Assembly (NCBI GenBank): GCA_013399875.1
Contig: VXAZ01003885.1
Location: 620,330-684,329, forward strand
Length of the DNA stretch: 64,000 nt
Direction of reading: 5' to 3'
Source: Gymnorhina tibicen
Taxonomy: Eukaryota; Chordata; Aves; Passeriformes; Artamidae
Shown: one piece after another, positions 35,258-47,362 of the stretch
How the letters are laid out: every line of letters begins with the position of its first letter
Numbering within the stretch: position 1 is the stretch's first letter
Notes under the pieces: model-generated
What the model saw: the letters and a program-made list of their open reading frames with translations, nothing else
The model's database searches: none
Told to the model about the DNA's origin: nothing
Position numbers and translations under genes: made by a program

Positions 35258-38039
35258 GATGCCCGCCCGGCCGGTGCCCCGCTCCTCCATCCCCCGGGTA
35301 CCCCCGCCGCGGGCGGCTCTCCCGGCAGCCCGAACTCTTCGCCTCGTCCCTGCCTCCAGCCCCGCGGCCTCGTAGGGAGCTCTCGGTGCCGTTCGGGGAG
35401 CGGCAGGGGATGGAGGCGCCTCGGAAGGCGCTGGCCAGCGGCAGCGAGCAGCCTCGGTACCCGCCGGTTCCGAAGGCGCCGGGGATGCGAGGGGCTGTGT
35501 CCGGCTGTGCGGGGCTCCGCGGGGTCCCGCCGGGAGGGGGGCAGCGCCGAGACTGGGGGCCGGGGAGGCTCGCTCTTCCGAAAGTTGCGTGTGGCAAGAG
35601 GTGAACGCATCGCCCTGATTCTGGGATTCACGATATGTGAGGATTTTTTGGTGGTAAAGAACATTTGCGAGCCCAAGGCAGGAGTTGGCTCCTGCGGGAT
35701 GTGCAGCGCGGGGGGAGCCGCTGCCTTTCCCCTCTGGTCAGATGAAGGGGTCTGGGCTTGGTGTGGGAAGTTTAGTGGCAGCTGTTTCACCGCTTGCGTG
35801 TCACAGCTCCAGTAACTTTCTTGGGGGGCTCAGCCACTCGGATCGGCTCCTTCCCAGTTGTCACTTTCTCTGTCGCTGATGTTAAGGAGTGCTTTGCTCC
35901 CTGGCATGTGTACAGTAATAGTAGCCGGCTATTTTCCCACTCCTACGAGTTCCTTTAGGCATAGTTTGAATTACTTGAAGATGACAGGTGCTTATAGAGC
36001 TGCCTTTCTCCTCCTGTGCTATTTTGTAGGTAATCCAAAGCTACATTGGTCTTGTTTTTCTCTTGGATCTTGCAATACGTTAATTTTCTCGCTGCAGTTC
36101 GTGCTCATGCTGAAAAATAAACAGTTACAGTCTTCTTCTCTCTTTACTTCAGAAAAAAAAGTATTTTAAAACTATCTGTATATTTAAGAGGAGTAAAATT
36201 TCCCCGTGTTATGTTGCTTAGCATAGGGATACATCTCGGTGCTTGTGACTTAGGCACGCTGGAGGCACGAAACTAAGTTGAGTTCATCTCAAACACAAGA
36301 AGGTTTTTGTTAGGTAAGACCGAGAGCTCGAATGACTCCGTCTCGCTGCTTTAAAGCAGCAATAGCGGCGTGTTGGAGATGCTGAGCACCGTGTCCACCT
36401 TCCCCCGAGCCCTTGGGTGCAGGCTGGGCTCAGAGACAAGGCTGGCTGGAAGGGCCGGGCGGACCCTCGGTGGAGGAGATGTTGTCATCAATCCGGTTCT
36501 CTTTGACACCACCAGGATCTTGTTTACATTGCTAGGCAACTGCACAAAGCACAGATTTATTAGAGAGGCTGGGAAATCTAACCTAGTTAAATAGCTGCTT
36601 TCTCGAGTAAGCAATATGTGGAGCTATTTATTCCCCCCCCTTTTCTCTCCCAACTGTTTTTGTGTTCTTGACACTTGTCATATCAATTGAGATCAGATCC
36701 TGGGCTTTTGATGAATCATTTAGCCAGATGCTTGGAAAGAAGAGTGTTCTGTGAAAATAGCAAAGTTTTAAGGGGGTAGAAGACACTTACTTTGTGTTTG
36801 AGGGAGATAGCGTAATATGAGCTAAATGCATGAAAATTTAACATATTTCAATTCTTTTTAGGAAAGCAGTGAAATATTTCGTTTTAATTATCAGTTCAGT
36901 GGAAATAGTGACTGTGAGGGTTTTTTCAATCATTAGTACCCCTTCTCTCTCCTATTTGAGTGTCCTTCCTACCACCCAAAGTAAGAGGCACTGATTTTAA
37001 TAACTAATGTTTTCTGAGCTGCTTGTAGTACTGAAGTCAGAAGAAAGTTTTCTACTCTTGAACTAAATATCTGGTGTGAAGTGTATCAGTCTGGACTGTG
37101 TCCCTGTAGCAGATTTCTATTTTTATTTATAGTAAAAAAGCAAAGTTTTGCAGCTGCACTTTGTCCCTGAAAATTCGGTGAAGTTTGGAGCGGCTCCAGT
37201 TAATGCCGTCGGTGTCTTTCCGCATCTTCCATCAGGTGGTGCTGTCTCCATAACTTTTAGGATGCAAATACCTCCCGTCTCCGATGATTTTTCAAAGCCT
37301 ACTGCGTTTATACAGCAGCCTTTTGTTAAACATCCCAAAAAATCACTGTGCAAGTTGTTGGCTGGGGTTTTTTTGATTTATTAAGTGATCGCTGGACTAG
37401 GAAATAGGAAAGGCACAAGTCAAGACGATGTATTCAGTTCCTACCCGATTTGTACAGCCGCTGCTGCTTTGTATTATCCCCAACGTAAAATTAGGAATAC
37501 TACAAAGAGACAGCAGCATGCTCATGGCTTCTCCCTGGAATACCTCGTTTCATACCGAGGGAGCTGGCTAACACTCATTTCTTTATGTAATTTCTCCATC
37601 ACTCTGTTTATAGCTCTTCTCTCCAGGAATTACTTCCACTTCCCTGCAGTCTCTGTATTTATTTGTAACTCAACATATGCTTTTCGAGGTTCCAAACTTT
37701 TTGTCAGCTCTAGGGTCAACTACAAATTTAAATGCTTTACTTTTCTATGCAAGGCACAGAAGTAGCACCAGGTAATGATAGTGGTTCCCAGTTCTGTCAA
37801 GATTTTGGAACTGAGGGAGCATTACTTACGGGGAAGTTCTGCTGAAAAGCACGTGTGCAGTTTTTCTCCCACCGAAACACGCGGGGTATTCTTGCAGTTG
37901 CTACACACTTCACTATTGTCTGTTTTGTGAGGATTTTTAACCCAGCAGAGGGATAAATACAGAGATTTAAGTAATTTGCAGCTGTGAAAAAGCATCCGGG
38001 GGTGAAAGTAGGACAGAGGGTTTACATGGGGGCTGTTGA
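35258..38039 (+). other. Proposed intron 1, proximal part
   Basis: GC-rich to about 35,620, with a G-rich run at 35,532-35,567, then AT-leaning. The stretch about 37,150-37,350 retains CpGs and is open in both strands for 75-78 codons, but shows no acceptor and donor pair around a recognisable peptide. No repeats recognised. Confidence 0.5.
35532..35567 (+). other. Potential G-quadruplex run
   Basis: Four or more G runs (GGG, GGGGGG, GGGGG, GGGG) within 36 bases on the sense strand, about 280 bases past the splice donor. One loop is about 13 bases, so folding strength is uncertain. Confidence 0.45.
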
Positions 38040-38640
38040 CCTGAACACCAGATTATTTAACACTTGTTTTTCTTATGTCGGTGCTTGCTTTAATTTTCCC
38101 CCCTATCCTGCTCCTTGTTTTGCTGGCAGAGCTCCTGAACGCTTGGATGTGTAGCTGGCTGCTACATCGTAAAGTTATGGCAGCTGAGAGTTCATTACAC
38201 AGGGTTCGTCCAGGGAGGAGAGAAGATGAAAAGGGAGTAAACTGCAAGGAAATTTTTGGGGAGGCTTTAATTTAGTAGGAGTTCATTTGCTCAGGTTTTG
38301 CTGTCAGTAAATTGGCGGTGAAAAACGGGCCTTTCTGAGCGAGCTGCTCTGTGTGGCAATTGTTAACAATGCAGCCATTTAACTCAATAATCACTTTTCT
38401 CTCCCTCTGGGGAGCTGTTAGCACCACAATTCCACTTTATTTTTATCCCCGGCTGGCTCGATTTGTTTTCTAATACATAAACAATTAATCCTAAGAAGGT
38501 GATGTTGTGAAACTGCCTCGTTCGACAGTGGCAACGAAAGGTCACTGTGTGTATAAAGGCGTTTGTGAATCTCCGAGGGATAATCCTTCTCTTTTACAAA
38601 TGCAGAGCCCTTTTTAACCATCCACCCTCCTGCAAGTCCC
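38040..38640. promoter_or_regulatory. Candidate intronic enhancer with inverted SOX pair
   Basis: A repeat-free stretch with retained CpGs and many homeodomain-like words (tttaattt, aacaattaatcc, actcaataatcac). At 38,359-38,370 it contains the perfect palindrome ATTGTTAACAAT, which reads as two inverted SOX/HMG sites. Other CpG-retaining pieces are 'ctcgttcgacagtggcaacgaaagg' (about 38,517-38,541). The call is by inspection only. Confidence 0.35.
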
Positions 38641-41600
38641 TGAGCTCCGCTTTTCTTGTTTAATTGTACTTTTAAAGTCTGTTATGCTCTGCGTGCAGGC
38701 CCACGTGCTCTAGTTTTCATTAATATTATGGGAATGATTTGGGGCACTTACTGTAGAATATGAAAGTATATTTTTTTCGGAAGGCACCATCATCTGTTGC
38801 CATGGAAACCCGAATAGTAGTAAAGATGTAGGTCTGAGGCTTTGAACCTCGAAAGCCATGGACAAGGGTTGTTTCTTACAGGAACAATTACTTTTGTATA
38901 TGAAATCCAGTTAAGTGGAGAGAAGAAAGGGAAATAAATTGATCTGTTCAGCATTGCTCTGACAATCCTCTTGAATAACATTCAGCACAGAAGGATCAGT
39001 GTCTCTGATTCTCTCTCTGTATGGTGTGGGGTTTTTTAAGCTCATTATTTATCATAATAGTTGTTTTATGCCTCTGGTAATTTTCATTGTGATTTTATAA
39101 GTGAGGTGCACGAATGTGTATTGGCAGCTATTGTTCTTTGCTTGAATGGGAAGTGCTGCATATACAATGGAGAGGTGTGCATTGGAGCTTAAATATTTTG
39201 GCAATAGGCAAATTTGAGACTGATTTAACCTAGCCCTAATTAAAAAAAGAATAAAAGTAGCAGATCTTGTCTGAAATCCACCTACCAAAATCTGATTGAT
39301 GTATACATGGGTTTGCTCACTGATGAGAGCGATACTACTCTGTCTGCCACAGAAATCCTGCAGCCTGATGAACATCCCCACAACTCTTACGGTGTTTGGG
39401 TGACGAGCAGCAGGATGTGTGTGTGCGTTGCTATATAAAGCCCTCTGTCTTTCGAGAAAGACATCCCTTAATTTTTTATGGAAACTGCTTCAGTCTGTTT
39501 CCTCGGTGCCTCGTAATGCACAGATTAAATATGTAACTGAGCTTCCAAAATGTGCTCATAGGTACATTCATAGATGAGACTTTCCTTATGTGTATTTTAA
39601 ACAGCAGCAGCGTACAGGGGTCACCTGCTGCTAGGAACAAGCTGTAGTCCAGGTCTCCGTCTGCGATGCAGGAAAGCTTCTGTGCCTCCCACGGCCTCAG
39701 TACCAGAGGACTCCCCTTCCTTGAGGAAGGGCTCGTGAGTTCTTCTCTCTGTGTTCATATTCTTGATAAGAAGATGGTATATGGCTCTTGTGGCATTTCT
39801 TGAACATTTTATGGAGCAGCATTACTTGGCTCATTTAAGCCAATGCATTTGGCCTAGAGTCACTTTTTTTTATCCCACTCACATTTCCTAGTTTTCTTAT
39901 TTTCTTTTTTAGCTGGTGCTCTCCCTGCCTGTGCTGGATGGTACTGCTTGGATGTACCTTCATTTAGATAGTCTCTGCTTTTTTTTGAGACATCCTTACC
40001 TACCTCTTACCCTACCACCTTCCTGGCCTGGTGCTGTCTCTTACTTTTGAATGCCATTCCAGGCAAAGCCAGAGGAAAAGAACAGGAGCACAAGGGTGGT
40101 GAATGTTGTTGATGGCATCAGTGAGGACTTCTCACAGCCTGGTCCCATCTTTCTGTGCACTTGTCATTACATAACAAGCAATTCCCTCTAGGGTGTATTA
40201 TTGTGAGCCCTAAAGATCGTACATCTTCATGGTAAAGGAGACAGTTATAGTGTCTTAATCGGACCATGCATCATTTAATCAGTCCTGCTTGTTTTCTGAT
40301 ATCCAGTAAATACATCCCATCTATCACTGCGGTTCAGAGATGTCACGTTCTTTGGAAACTGGATCAGACATTGCATGTTCCAGAGGGAAATGCTGATAAG
40401 TCAGCTGAAGAAAACAAGGACCTCTGGAGAAAGAAGGTTGTTAAGGTGGTGTTCAATGCCCCAGTTAAAGATGATGTAATTCTGGGGAGTGTATCCACCT
40501 GGTAAAACAGGACAAGAAACCCCAGGAAGAAAGAACCTACTTAGTACTTGGTCTCCTCTGATTTTCTTATTTTCTTTTAACTAGTGCTTGTAAATCAATC
40601 CAAGACCAGTTGCTTGATTTCTTTTCTCCAGCTGGATCCCCTTGGGACTGCAGCCTTGGGAATTCAAGCCAACTTGGTGAATTCTGCTGCCGTTTGAAGT
40701 GGTGCAGCTCACGTGGTTGAAGAATGATTGAGCTGCTTATGAATTTTGGGAGGATGGGACCTGGCTCTTGTTCCTTGATATTTTTGAGTTCATCTCTCAG
40801 GAAGGCTGTGGGGTTTGACAGCTGATGATGTTGTGTGGGCACAGATCAGTGCTGCAGCCTGAGCAAGCTCCGGTTACGCAAAGCGTTTTGTTCAGCCATG
40901 CTGTTCCCTTTGTGCTGGAAGTGCTCAAAGTGTCCCATATCTCATGTTTTCTTAGCTGAAACAGTTTCAGATCTGGCTTTACAGAGGAAACAGAGTTTAT
41001 CGCTTTTTTTTTTTCCGCATACATCCTTGTCAATCTCAGCTTCGTTCCTGGTAGTGACTGTGTTGAATCACTGGGAAGCAGCTCCTGGCTGTGAATTCAG
41101 CTGCAGAACGAAGGAGGTCTGCTCCACTCTTGTCCTCTGCAATGCTGTGAAGAACAACAACATCAAGAGTATTACCACTTAAGCCACAGTTTATCCATTT
41201 TTATGTTGAGGATCAATCCTTCCCTTTTTGAATTTGAGGAAAGTATCGTTACCTGTGTGAGCAGAAGCAGGGCTTCATGCTGGGCTGGGGATATTATTGG
41301 AATATTGTGCTTTTGGCTTCAGTACTGCTGAATTTGTTGCTGTTGCCTTAATCTGAACATGTGCGAATCTTCATTTGCTTAGTACTGACTCAAAGGTCAG
41401 CCCTGAATAGCAGAGGGGAGGGCAAAAAAATCCCAAAGAGGCAAATATAACAACTTTGTGAAGTGGGCTTTCAGGATCTTTTTTTTTTTTTAATGGAAAA
41501 GTGTGGAGTTGGGGATGGTAATGGTGCCATGTGGTTTTGTTTTGTTTTTTAAGAAGATAATGGTGATTTGTAGGAGTGTTGATTTGTAGGAGTGAAAAAC

Positions 41601-44600
41601 GTGTGTGGTTGTGACCAACTAGTAGAAGTAGGGCACAAATCAGGGGAGGAAGAAGGGAATTACAGCAATCTGGCTGCTCTACGGACGGGCCTTTCTTCCT
41701 TTAGACATATTTACTGGAAGTGCGGCAGCATTTGCTGGATAAGCAGAAGAGCACTTCTGTCAGCAAGATGGGAAGCTGCTGAGCTTGATGGTTCATTTCT
41801 CCAGAAAAGGGATTTGCTGTCAACATGTACCCACTTATGTGCAGGCAGCCCAAATCTTATTCTGCATTTCTAGGTGGGAATTCAGTGCTCTAATGGAAAC
41901 AGTTGTTGCTGAAACTGTAAAGTGTAGTGTATTCCTACCAAAGTCAGTCATTTCTCAGGGAAATATTTCATGGTTTTGATGTTTCTGCAGAGGTGTGGGG
42001 CTGAGAGGTAGATTTAAAAAGCCCCAACCAGCTAAGCCAAGAGGCTGTGTGCATATAATTCCACACCACTGCTTTGGGTTGGTATCAAGAATATTTACTA
42101 GTTTGTTCTTTGTTCCTAAGAAAAGCACCAAGATAAACGTTAATGAGCTATTTCTGGTGTTTTCCATGCATGTGAATCTGTTTAAAAGAGGTGTATCTAT
42201 CTAGAAAGTCTGTTATGTGCTTTCTCTGGCCTTCAGCTTGGGTGTGTTTGTTAAGTGGCTGAGCAGAAGTGCTCGTTACCTCCTCATTCTGGACTCGAGA
42301 GGCAATTGCCAGTTTGTAATGGTCCCAACCCATCTCTCCTAATGAGCCTCTTTAACAGGGATGCCTTTGTTGTGTAATCACTTTGGAACACTTGAGGAGC
42401 CAACTGCTAAATGCTTTAGAGGCACAAATTTCTGGGTGTTTTTTTTTTTTTTTTGATACTCTGAAGAACAATTTCTTTGCAGTTGTATAAGAGAGAAACA
42501 GAAACAGCAGTAGAAACGTGAGCAGCGCCACAGTCAAGCAAGAAGGGTGGCAGCTGGCAGAATCCTGGTGTTTGGGTGGGGGTTAGTGACAGAACATGAT
42601 GGGAAGGTAAATTGACAGCAGTAGGAGGAGAGCAGGTATGAAGAGAGAGAGGAAAGGGGACTTTGCTGAAATAGAACAGTGAGAAAGCAGCCATAACATA
42701 AAGCTCTGAAGTGGGTTGCTGTTGGATGCTCAGGTTGGGAGGGTGGCTGGAACTGATAGAACTTCCCTTTCTTTAAGCTAAATGTCCACCAGAGTAATTG
42801 TGAGATAGCTCATGGCTGCAAATTTTACTCCTTAGGCTGAAACCTGGGGTACAGCATCTAGCTCTTGTCTTTAATTTCACGGTGATTGAGCATCTCTTCA
42901 CAAACCAAACTTATCTGAATATTTTGAATTTACCAGCAGCCCATTCTAAGTTTGCTTAGAAAAGTGTATATTTATGTTATATTTGCTAGTTGCTAATATT
43001 TTAAGAGCCTTAACTGTGCCAGCAGCGCTTCTCCCTCTTGTTCCTCCAGCTCAGCTGGTATTTCATAGCTCTGCTCATGTGTTCACACAACAGTTGCACA
43101 CTGTTTATTTCAGTAATGGAAAGGAATTAAGCATGTGGAAGGAAAAGCCTGATATATTTACCCTCTGAAGAACAGTGTTTGACTGTGTCAGAGTAGCTGA
43201 TCAGGATGTTCTGGGTACCTCAGTGCATCACCGGGCCTGGGTCAGAGCCTGTGCCAGGCAGCCCAGATGTACCTCAATTTGTGCAGCAGCCAAACCTAAT
43301 TAACCCTCCAGAAACCATCACCCACCTAAAACCAGGCGCTCATCTTTGCTCTTTGCCTTCAAAGAACTGGTTTTGAGCCTTTCGCTGTTGGGGCAGCTTT
43401 TTTGCGCAGCTCTGACTCCACAGGGCGCGATCATCTGATGGATTTGACTTTCAGATGGGTGGCTCGCAGCTCCCTGTGCCCCCGTGACGTGGCTGCTGCT
43501 GCCAGCACTGACTCATTCCCTCTCTGGAAGGTGCCCTGCGGCCGCTGCTGCTGTCCTGCCTGCCAGGGCAGGTAAAGAGAGCGAGGGCTGGAGTGCTGCC
43601 AGCATCCCACTTATCCCACAGCGCCCCTGTGCACAAACACGTGCGGGGATGCTGCTGCCTGGCTGCATCGCACCCGTCATTTCCATTCGGGAGGTGGGAG
43701 CTTATTAGTTTTGTATAAATTAAATCTAGGCCCACGTGAAGAGTTTCCCCCAAATGTGATCTGAAGAATCGTTTTGTTGGAGAAGAGCCGCTCTAAACCC
43801 GAGCGCTTCCCCGCGGTTCTTGAGGTTCAGACGTTCCAGTGTGAGTCAGGGAAAATTAAATCCACAGGATCTGGCGAAAAATAATAGGTTTTTTTTTTAA
43901 AAAAAATAATTTTAAAAGGAATTTTTGCTATGCAAATGTTGGTCAAAACATTTCCCCAGCTTCCTGAATAAATTTTTTTGTTGGCGATAGGGTTTCCTAC
44001 GCAAACAGTAAATATTTTTATGATTAAAACATGGGAGATGGTGTATGTACTAACAGCTCTCAGCACGTGGTAGGGATGATCAGAGAAGTGGAAAGCTTGG
44101 AAATAAACAGTGTCTCTGTTGGCACAGGGATAACCCTGGAGACTGCCAAGGCCAGAGCCTGCAAAAATAAGAAAGTATAATTAATTGTCCTTAAATGAAC
44201 TCACCAAGCAAAAATAACCCTTTTAAAAGTAAACACTCAATGTTGCATTTTCATAATAAAGCTTTTCCATGTGCCAAAGATTTTCATGGTCTATAATGCA
44301 TTTATTAATATTTCTGTACATATTTTAAAAAATTAACACACAGAGTATAGCTGCCCTGGACACCTTCTTTACCCTTGCACTTTGATTTTTCTGGTAATAA
44401 TACAAAAATATTTCTGATAATGGCTGGGAAGTAATGTTTGGAATGTAACTTGGTGGTTTTTGAAGGTCATTTGGCAGTTGTCTGTATTGAATCACTCCTG
44501 GGTTTTGGTGGTTGGTTTGTCTGGGTTTTTTAAGAGGTTTTTGTTCCATGCTGATGAGCTGCTACTGCTAACAGAAAGCTCAATAAATGAGTGTTTCAGT

Positions 44601-45469
44601 GAAAGAAATACTAAGTTTCCTTGTGTCCTTCAGTGTAATTCCCAGTGGTTACTGACTTCTGGGCGTTTTGCAGGTATTTAAAGCCTGAAACAACAGCAGC
44701 ATTGTCAATACATGAACCCCAAACTTGTGTCATCCTGCTTGCCAAGTGTAATTCACATTAAAATTGCTGGAGAGAATACAGGAGAGGGTTTGGATTATCC
44801 ACTTTGGATTACCCATAGAGTTCTTCCTCATGTAGGGGACAGCAGGGGATCACTCATCAGATTCAGACTTTAGATGCAATTTCCATTGAAGTTAAGGAGA
44901 AAAATTTAGAAGTAGTTCCTTTACAAGTTTTTTTTGTAGTGATGGTAAACTTTCAAATTTTCAGTTCTTTAAAAAAATGTCAGAGTTGAGAATCTCAAAC
45001 AGAAATTTGGCAGCACTCTTGAATAGTATTGCGGTGTAGATCCAGAGTGAAGGTGTGCACAAAGTGATTTTTGAGTGGATGAGCGAAATCCAGGAGTGAT
45101 TAATGCTGAGGTTTTTGGGAGGACTGACAGTTGGTGGCATTTTTGCATCAAACTGAACGTGGATTTGAAAAGCAGCAAGTGCACCAAGGGCAGAATATGC
45201 CACCTGCTGTTTGTATTTTTAAAAGTATATGTCAGGATGATTCTTCTGCTTGGAATATTCACCCTGAACATCCTCTTATTTCCAGGAGTGACAAATTAAC
45301 ACACTGAGAGTACACACAAGTGACAGCAGTTTCTCCTTTTTTTAACAAATATTTACAGTATCTAAATACAGTTAATTTCTGGATCTGTAAATGAGAATGG
45401 AGCTGTGAAGGGGAGAGTACCTCAGAGGGGAAGAAAGGGGAATAAGGGAGAAATATTTAATGTACAGTG
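38641..45469 (+). other. Proposed intron 1, middle part
   Basis: Mostly unique AT-leaning sequence. It contains a 16-base unit repeated twice in tandem (41,564-41,595), a T run at 42,440-42,455, and a GC-richer patch at about 43,380-43,800 with CpGs and a donor-like 'gcaggtaaag' near 43,570. No acceptor plus recognisable peptide supports an exon there. Confidence 0.5.
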
Positions 45470-45612
45470 AAAGGAATAGAATGAGATAAAAACAAGAAAA
45501 GAATTACTTTGGGCATTAAGAAAATCTTCCTGCAGATCCATGAGGCCGTGGAATTGTGTCCCTGAGGAAATGGTGGAAACTCTGCTGTCTGAGTCACTTT
45601 AATTTAGATAGG
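45470..45612 (+). repeat. Diverged CR1/L2-type LINE remnant
   Basis: The word order 'attaagaaaatcttcctgcag…ccatgaggccgtggaattgtgtccctgaggaaatggtggaaac' matches the general layout of the 3' region of CR1-lineage and related LINEs (cttcct…aggcagtggaa…ccc…gaggtggtggaa). It is much more decayed than the other copies, so it is probably an old family. The boundaries are soft. Confidence 0.5.
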
Positions 45613-47051
45613 ACAAAATAACTGACTATTTTTTAGAGGGGTGAAAAATTGTTGCGCTCTATAAGAAAATAAATTGAATAATAATCCACTGCTGGCTTTT
45701 TTTCCCTCTAAATCTCTAACTTTATTATAGTGCTGCTGAAGAGGGAAAAGAAGAGGAGGTATAGTGAGAAAGAAAGATGATGCTGTATTTAGCACACGTG
45801 TAAGTGATAACACATACTAATGCTTCTCTGCTGTTTTTTAATTAATCTGATTATCTGTTGCCTATCTGTTAAATACCAACAGCAGCATGGTGAAGGCAAG
45901 ATTGCATCATCTGCCCCTCCAAATCCCCCTCACCCCGAAATCTGTATTCAGACCTTATCTAACCTGGGGGAAAATAGTGAGTGTGGAATTAAAAAGCCCG
46001 ACCAGCTGAGCACGCCACAAACAAACCAAAAAACCCCCACAAAAAAATCTCAGACAAAACCCCCGAGCAAACAGAAGAGCAGCCCAAACGAAACAACAGA
46101 ACCCAGTTACAAGTGCAGTGTATGATTTGTAGGTGCTAAAGAAGCACGCAATACACCAGGCAGAGAGAGGAGGAGTGGTGAGCACATGATGTTTTATTTC
46201 TGTACCACAGTTCCTGAGTGCTCGTGGGTGAGTGGTTGGAGAGCTGTGGCAGGGCAGCATGAGCTCTTACTCTGAGTTGGGGTCCCCAAAAGGGCTTCAG
46301 GTGTCACAGCCGCTGTCAGGGCTGCTGCGTTTCCTGGGCGTGCGCTTGATGCAGAATCCTGAAAATCCCTGAGCTACAAATGGGGAGCGTGGTGTTAACG
46401 TGGGGTAACCCTCAACCTCTGAGTGCCCAGAGGGACAGGGCTGAACACAGAGCTCCCAGGTGGGGTGGTGAGCGTGTGTGAATGCTGGGGAAGGCCCAGA
46501 AATTCTATAGCTGTGGAGAAACCTGAGAGGAAATTAATAATTCTCTCCGTGGAGCTCAGTTTGCGTAGCATGCAGTAAATAATGCATGGGCCCACGGAGC
46601 TCACAGTAAGAATAAAACAAAATATTGGGTAGCTGCTCCTCCAGTCAGGGCCATCCATCTTTTGCATGAACAACAAAAGGTCCTGTGGCAGAAGTGTGTG
46701 ATCAGGTGATTTTTTCCAGTCAAACCTGCAAGAGGATTTGCACAGGGTTTTGTGGATGACTTTGTATTAATGCAACTAATACCCTTAAGAAAGCTTGATT
46801 ATTTATTGATGTTAATAGTCCTTTTTTCTTAATGTCCCTTTGTGGCAGGGAAGCCCTCATAGCTGGTCAGGAATCTGTGGGCTTCTCTTCTTGGCTGCAT
46901 GAATGTACTGGGGGGGTTTTGCTGCTGCTTTGCAATCAGGAGCTGCTCTGTGCGTAACTCTGCAACACCCATGTCTTTCTCTTATGTCATCACCCCAGAA
47001 TTGATAAAGCAGGGATGCAAACAGAAGTTTGGGTATTCAGGCAGAGCAAAG
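45613..47051 (+). other. Proposed intron 1, noncoding
   Basis: Unique sequence containing an A/C-rich simple stretch at about 46,012-46,100 (aaacaaacc, aaaaaacccccac). The open frame across that stretch (45,820-46,125) is a by-product of its composition. No exon recognised. Confidence 0.5.
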
Positions 47052-47362
47052 TGCTTTTCCAGTCTAAACAGTTGTATGAATCTCTGTTGTGAAAGAAGCT
47101 CGTGACAAGCCATAGAAATTTAAGGGAAGCATGTTGAAATTAATAGATTTGCTTTTTGCTATTATAGATTGAGATTTCACTGGCATCTAACTCAAGCAGG
47201 AAGGCAAAGCTGTCACTTCTCAGGCTCTGGCTCTGTCAGGATGGTGACTTAGTTAATTGTTCAGAACTAGATGGCACTTGAAATTTTTCTTTTATGAGAG
47301 TTCAGGACAGAACAGAAGCCTGGAAGCTTAACCTGTATTTTATTGGTAGTACATATCCATGG
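47052..47362 (+). repeat. Direct duplication, upstream copy
   Basis: Begins with a short CR1 3' tail (gcttttccagtctaaacagttgtatgaatc), followed by about 275 bases starting 'tgttgtgaaagaagc'. These bases recur with roughly 75-80% identity (by eye) at 48,992-49,270. Shared anchor words include 'gggaagcatg', 'actggcatctaa', 'ttagttaattgttcaga', 'tgaaatttttcttttatg' and 'agcctggaa'. No further CR1 sequence is visible upstream of this copy. Confidence 0.88.

Larger units (their letters stand above)
34130..35620. promoter_or_regulatory. CpG island promoter
   Basis: Dense CpG and high GC stand out sharply from the AT-leaning surroundings. There are two sub-blocks, about 34,190-34,450 and 34,795-35,600, separated by a more ordinary stretch (about 34,500-34,790). 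The second block contains the signal-peptide exon and the assembly gap. I see no clear TATA box near the exon, as expected for a CpG-island promoter. The long GC-rich open frames on both strands in this region are composition artefacts. The first block could be a separate start site or a noncoding exon. Confidence 0.85.

Noticed and set aside
34786..35790. 334-codon minus-strand frame across the CpG island and gap
   Set aside because: GC-rich DNA lacks stop codons, the frame runs through 38 unknown residues at the gap, and the peptide is Pro/Arg/Ala low complexity with no motif.
43480..43710. GC-richer patch with a leucine-rich frame starting at GTG and a donor-like 'gcaggtaaag'
   Set aside because: The frame has no ATG, the donor lies inside it rather than at an exon end, and no acceptor with a recognisable peptide precedes it.
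46012..46125. Lys/Pro/Thr-rich C-terminal part of the 101-codon frame at 45,820
   Set aside because: It is the translation of an A/C-rich simple sequence.
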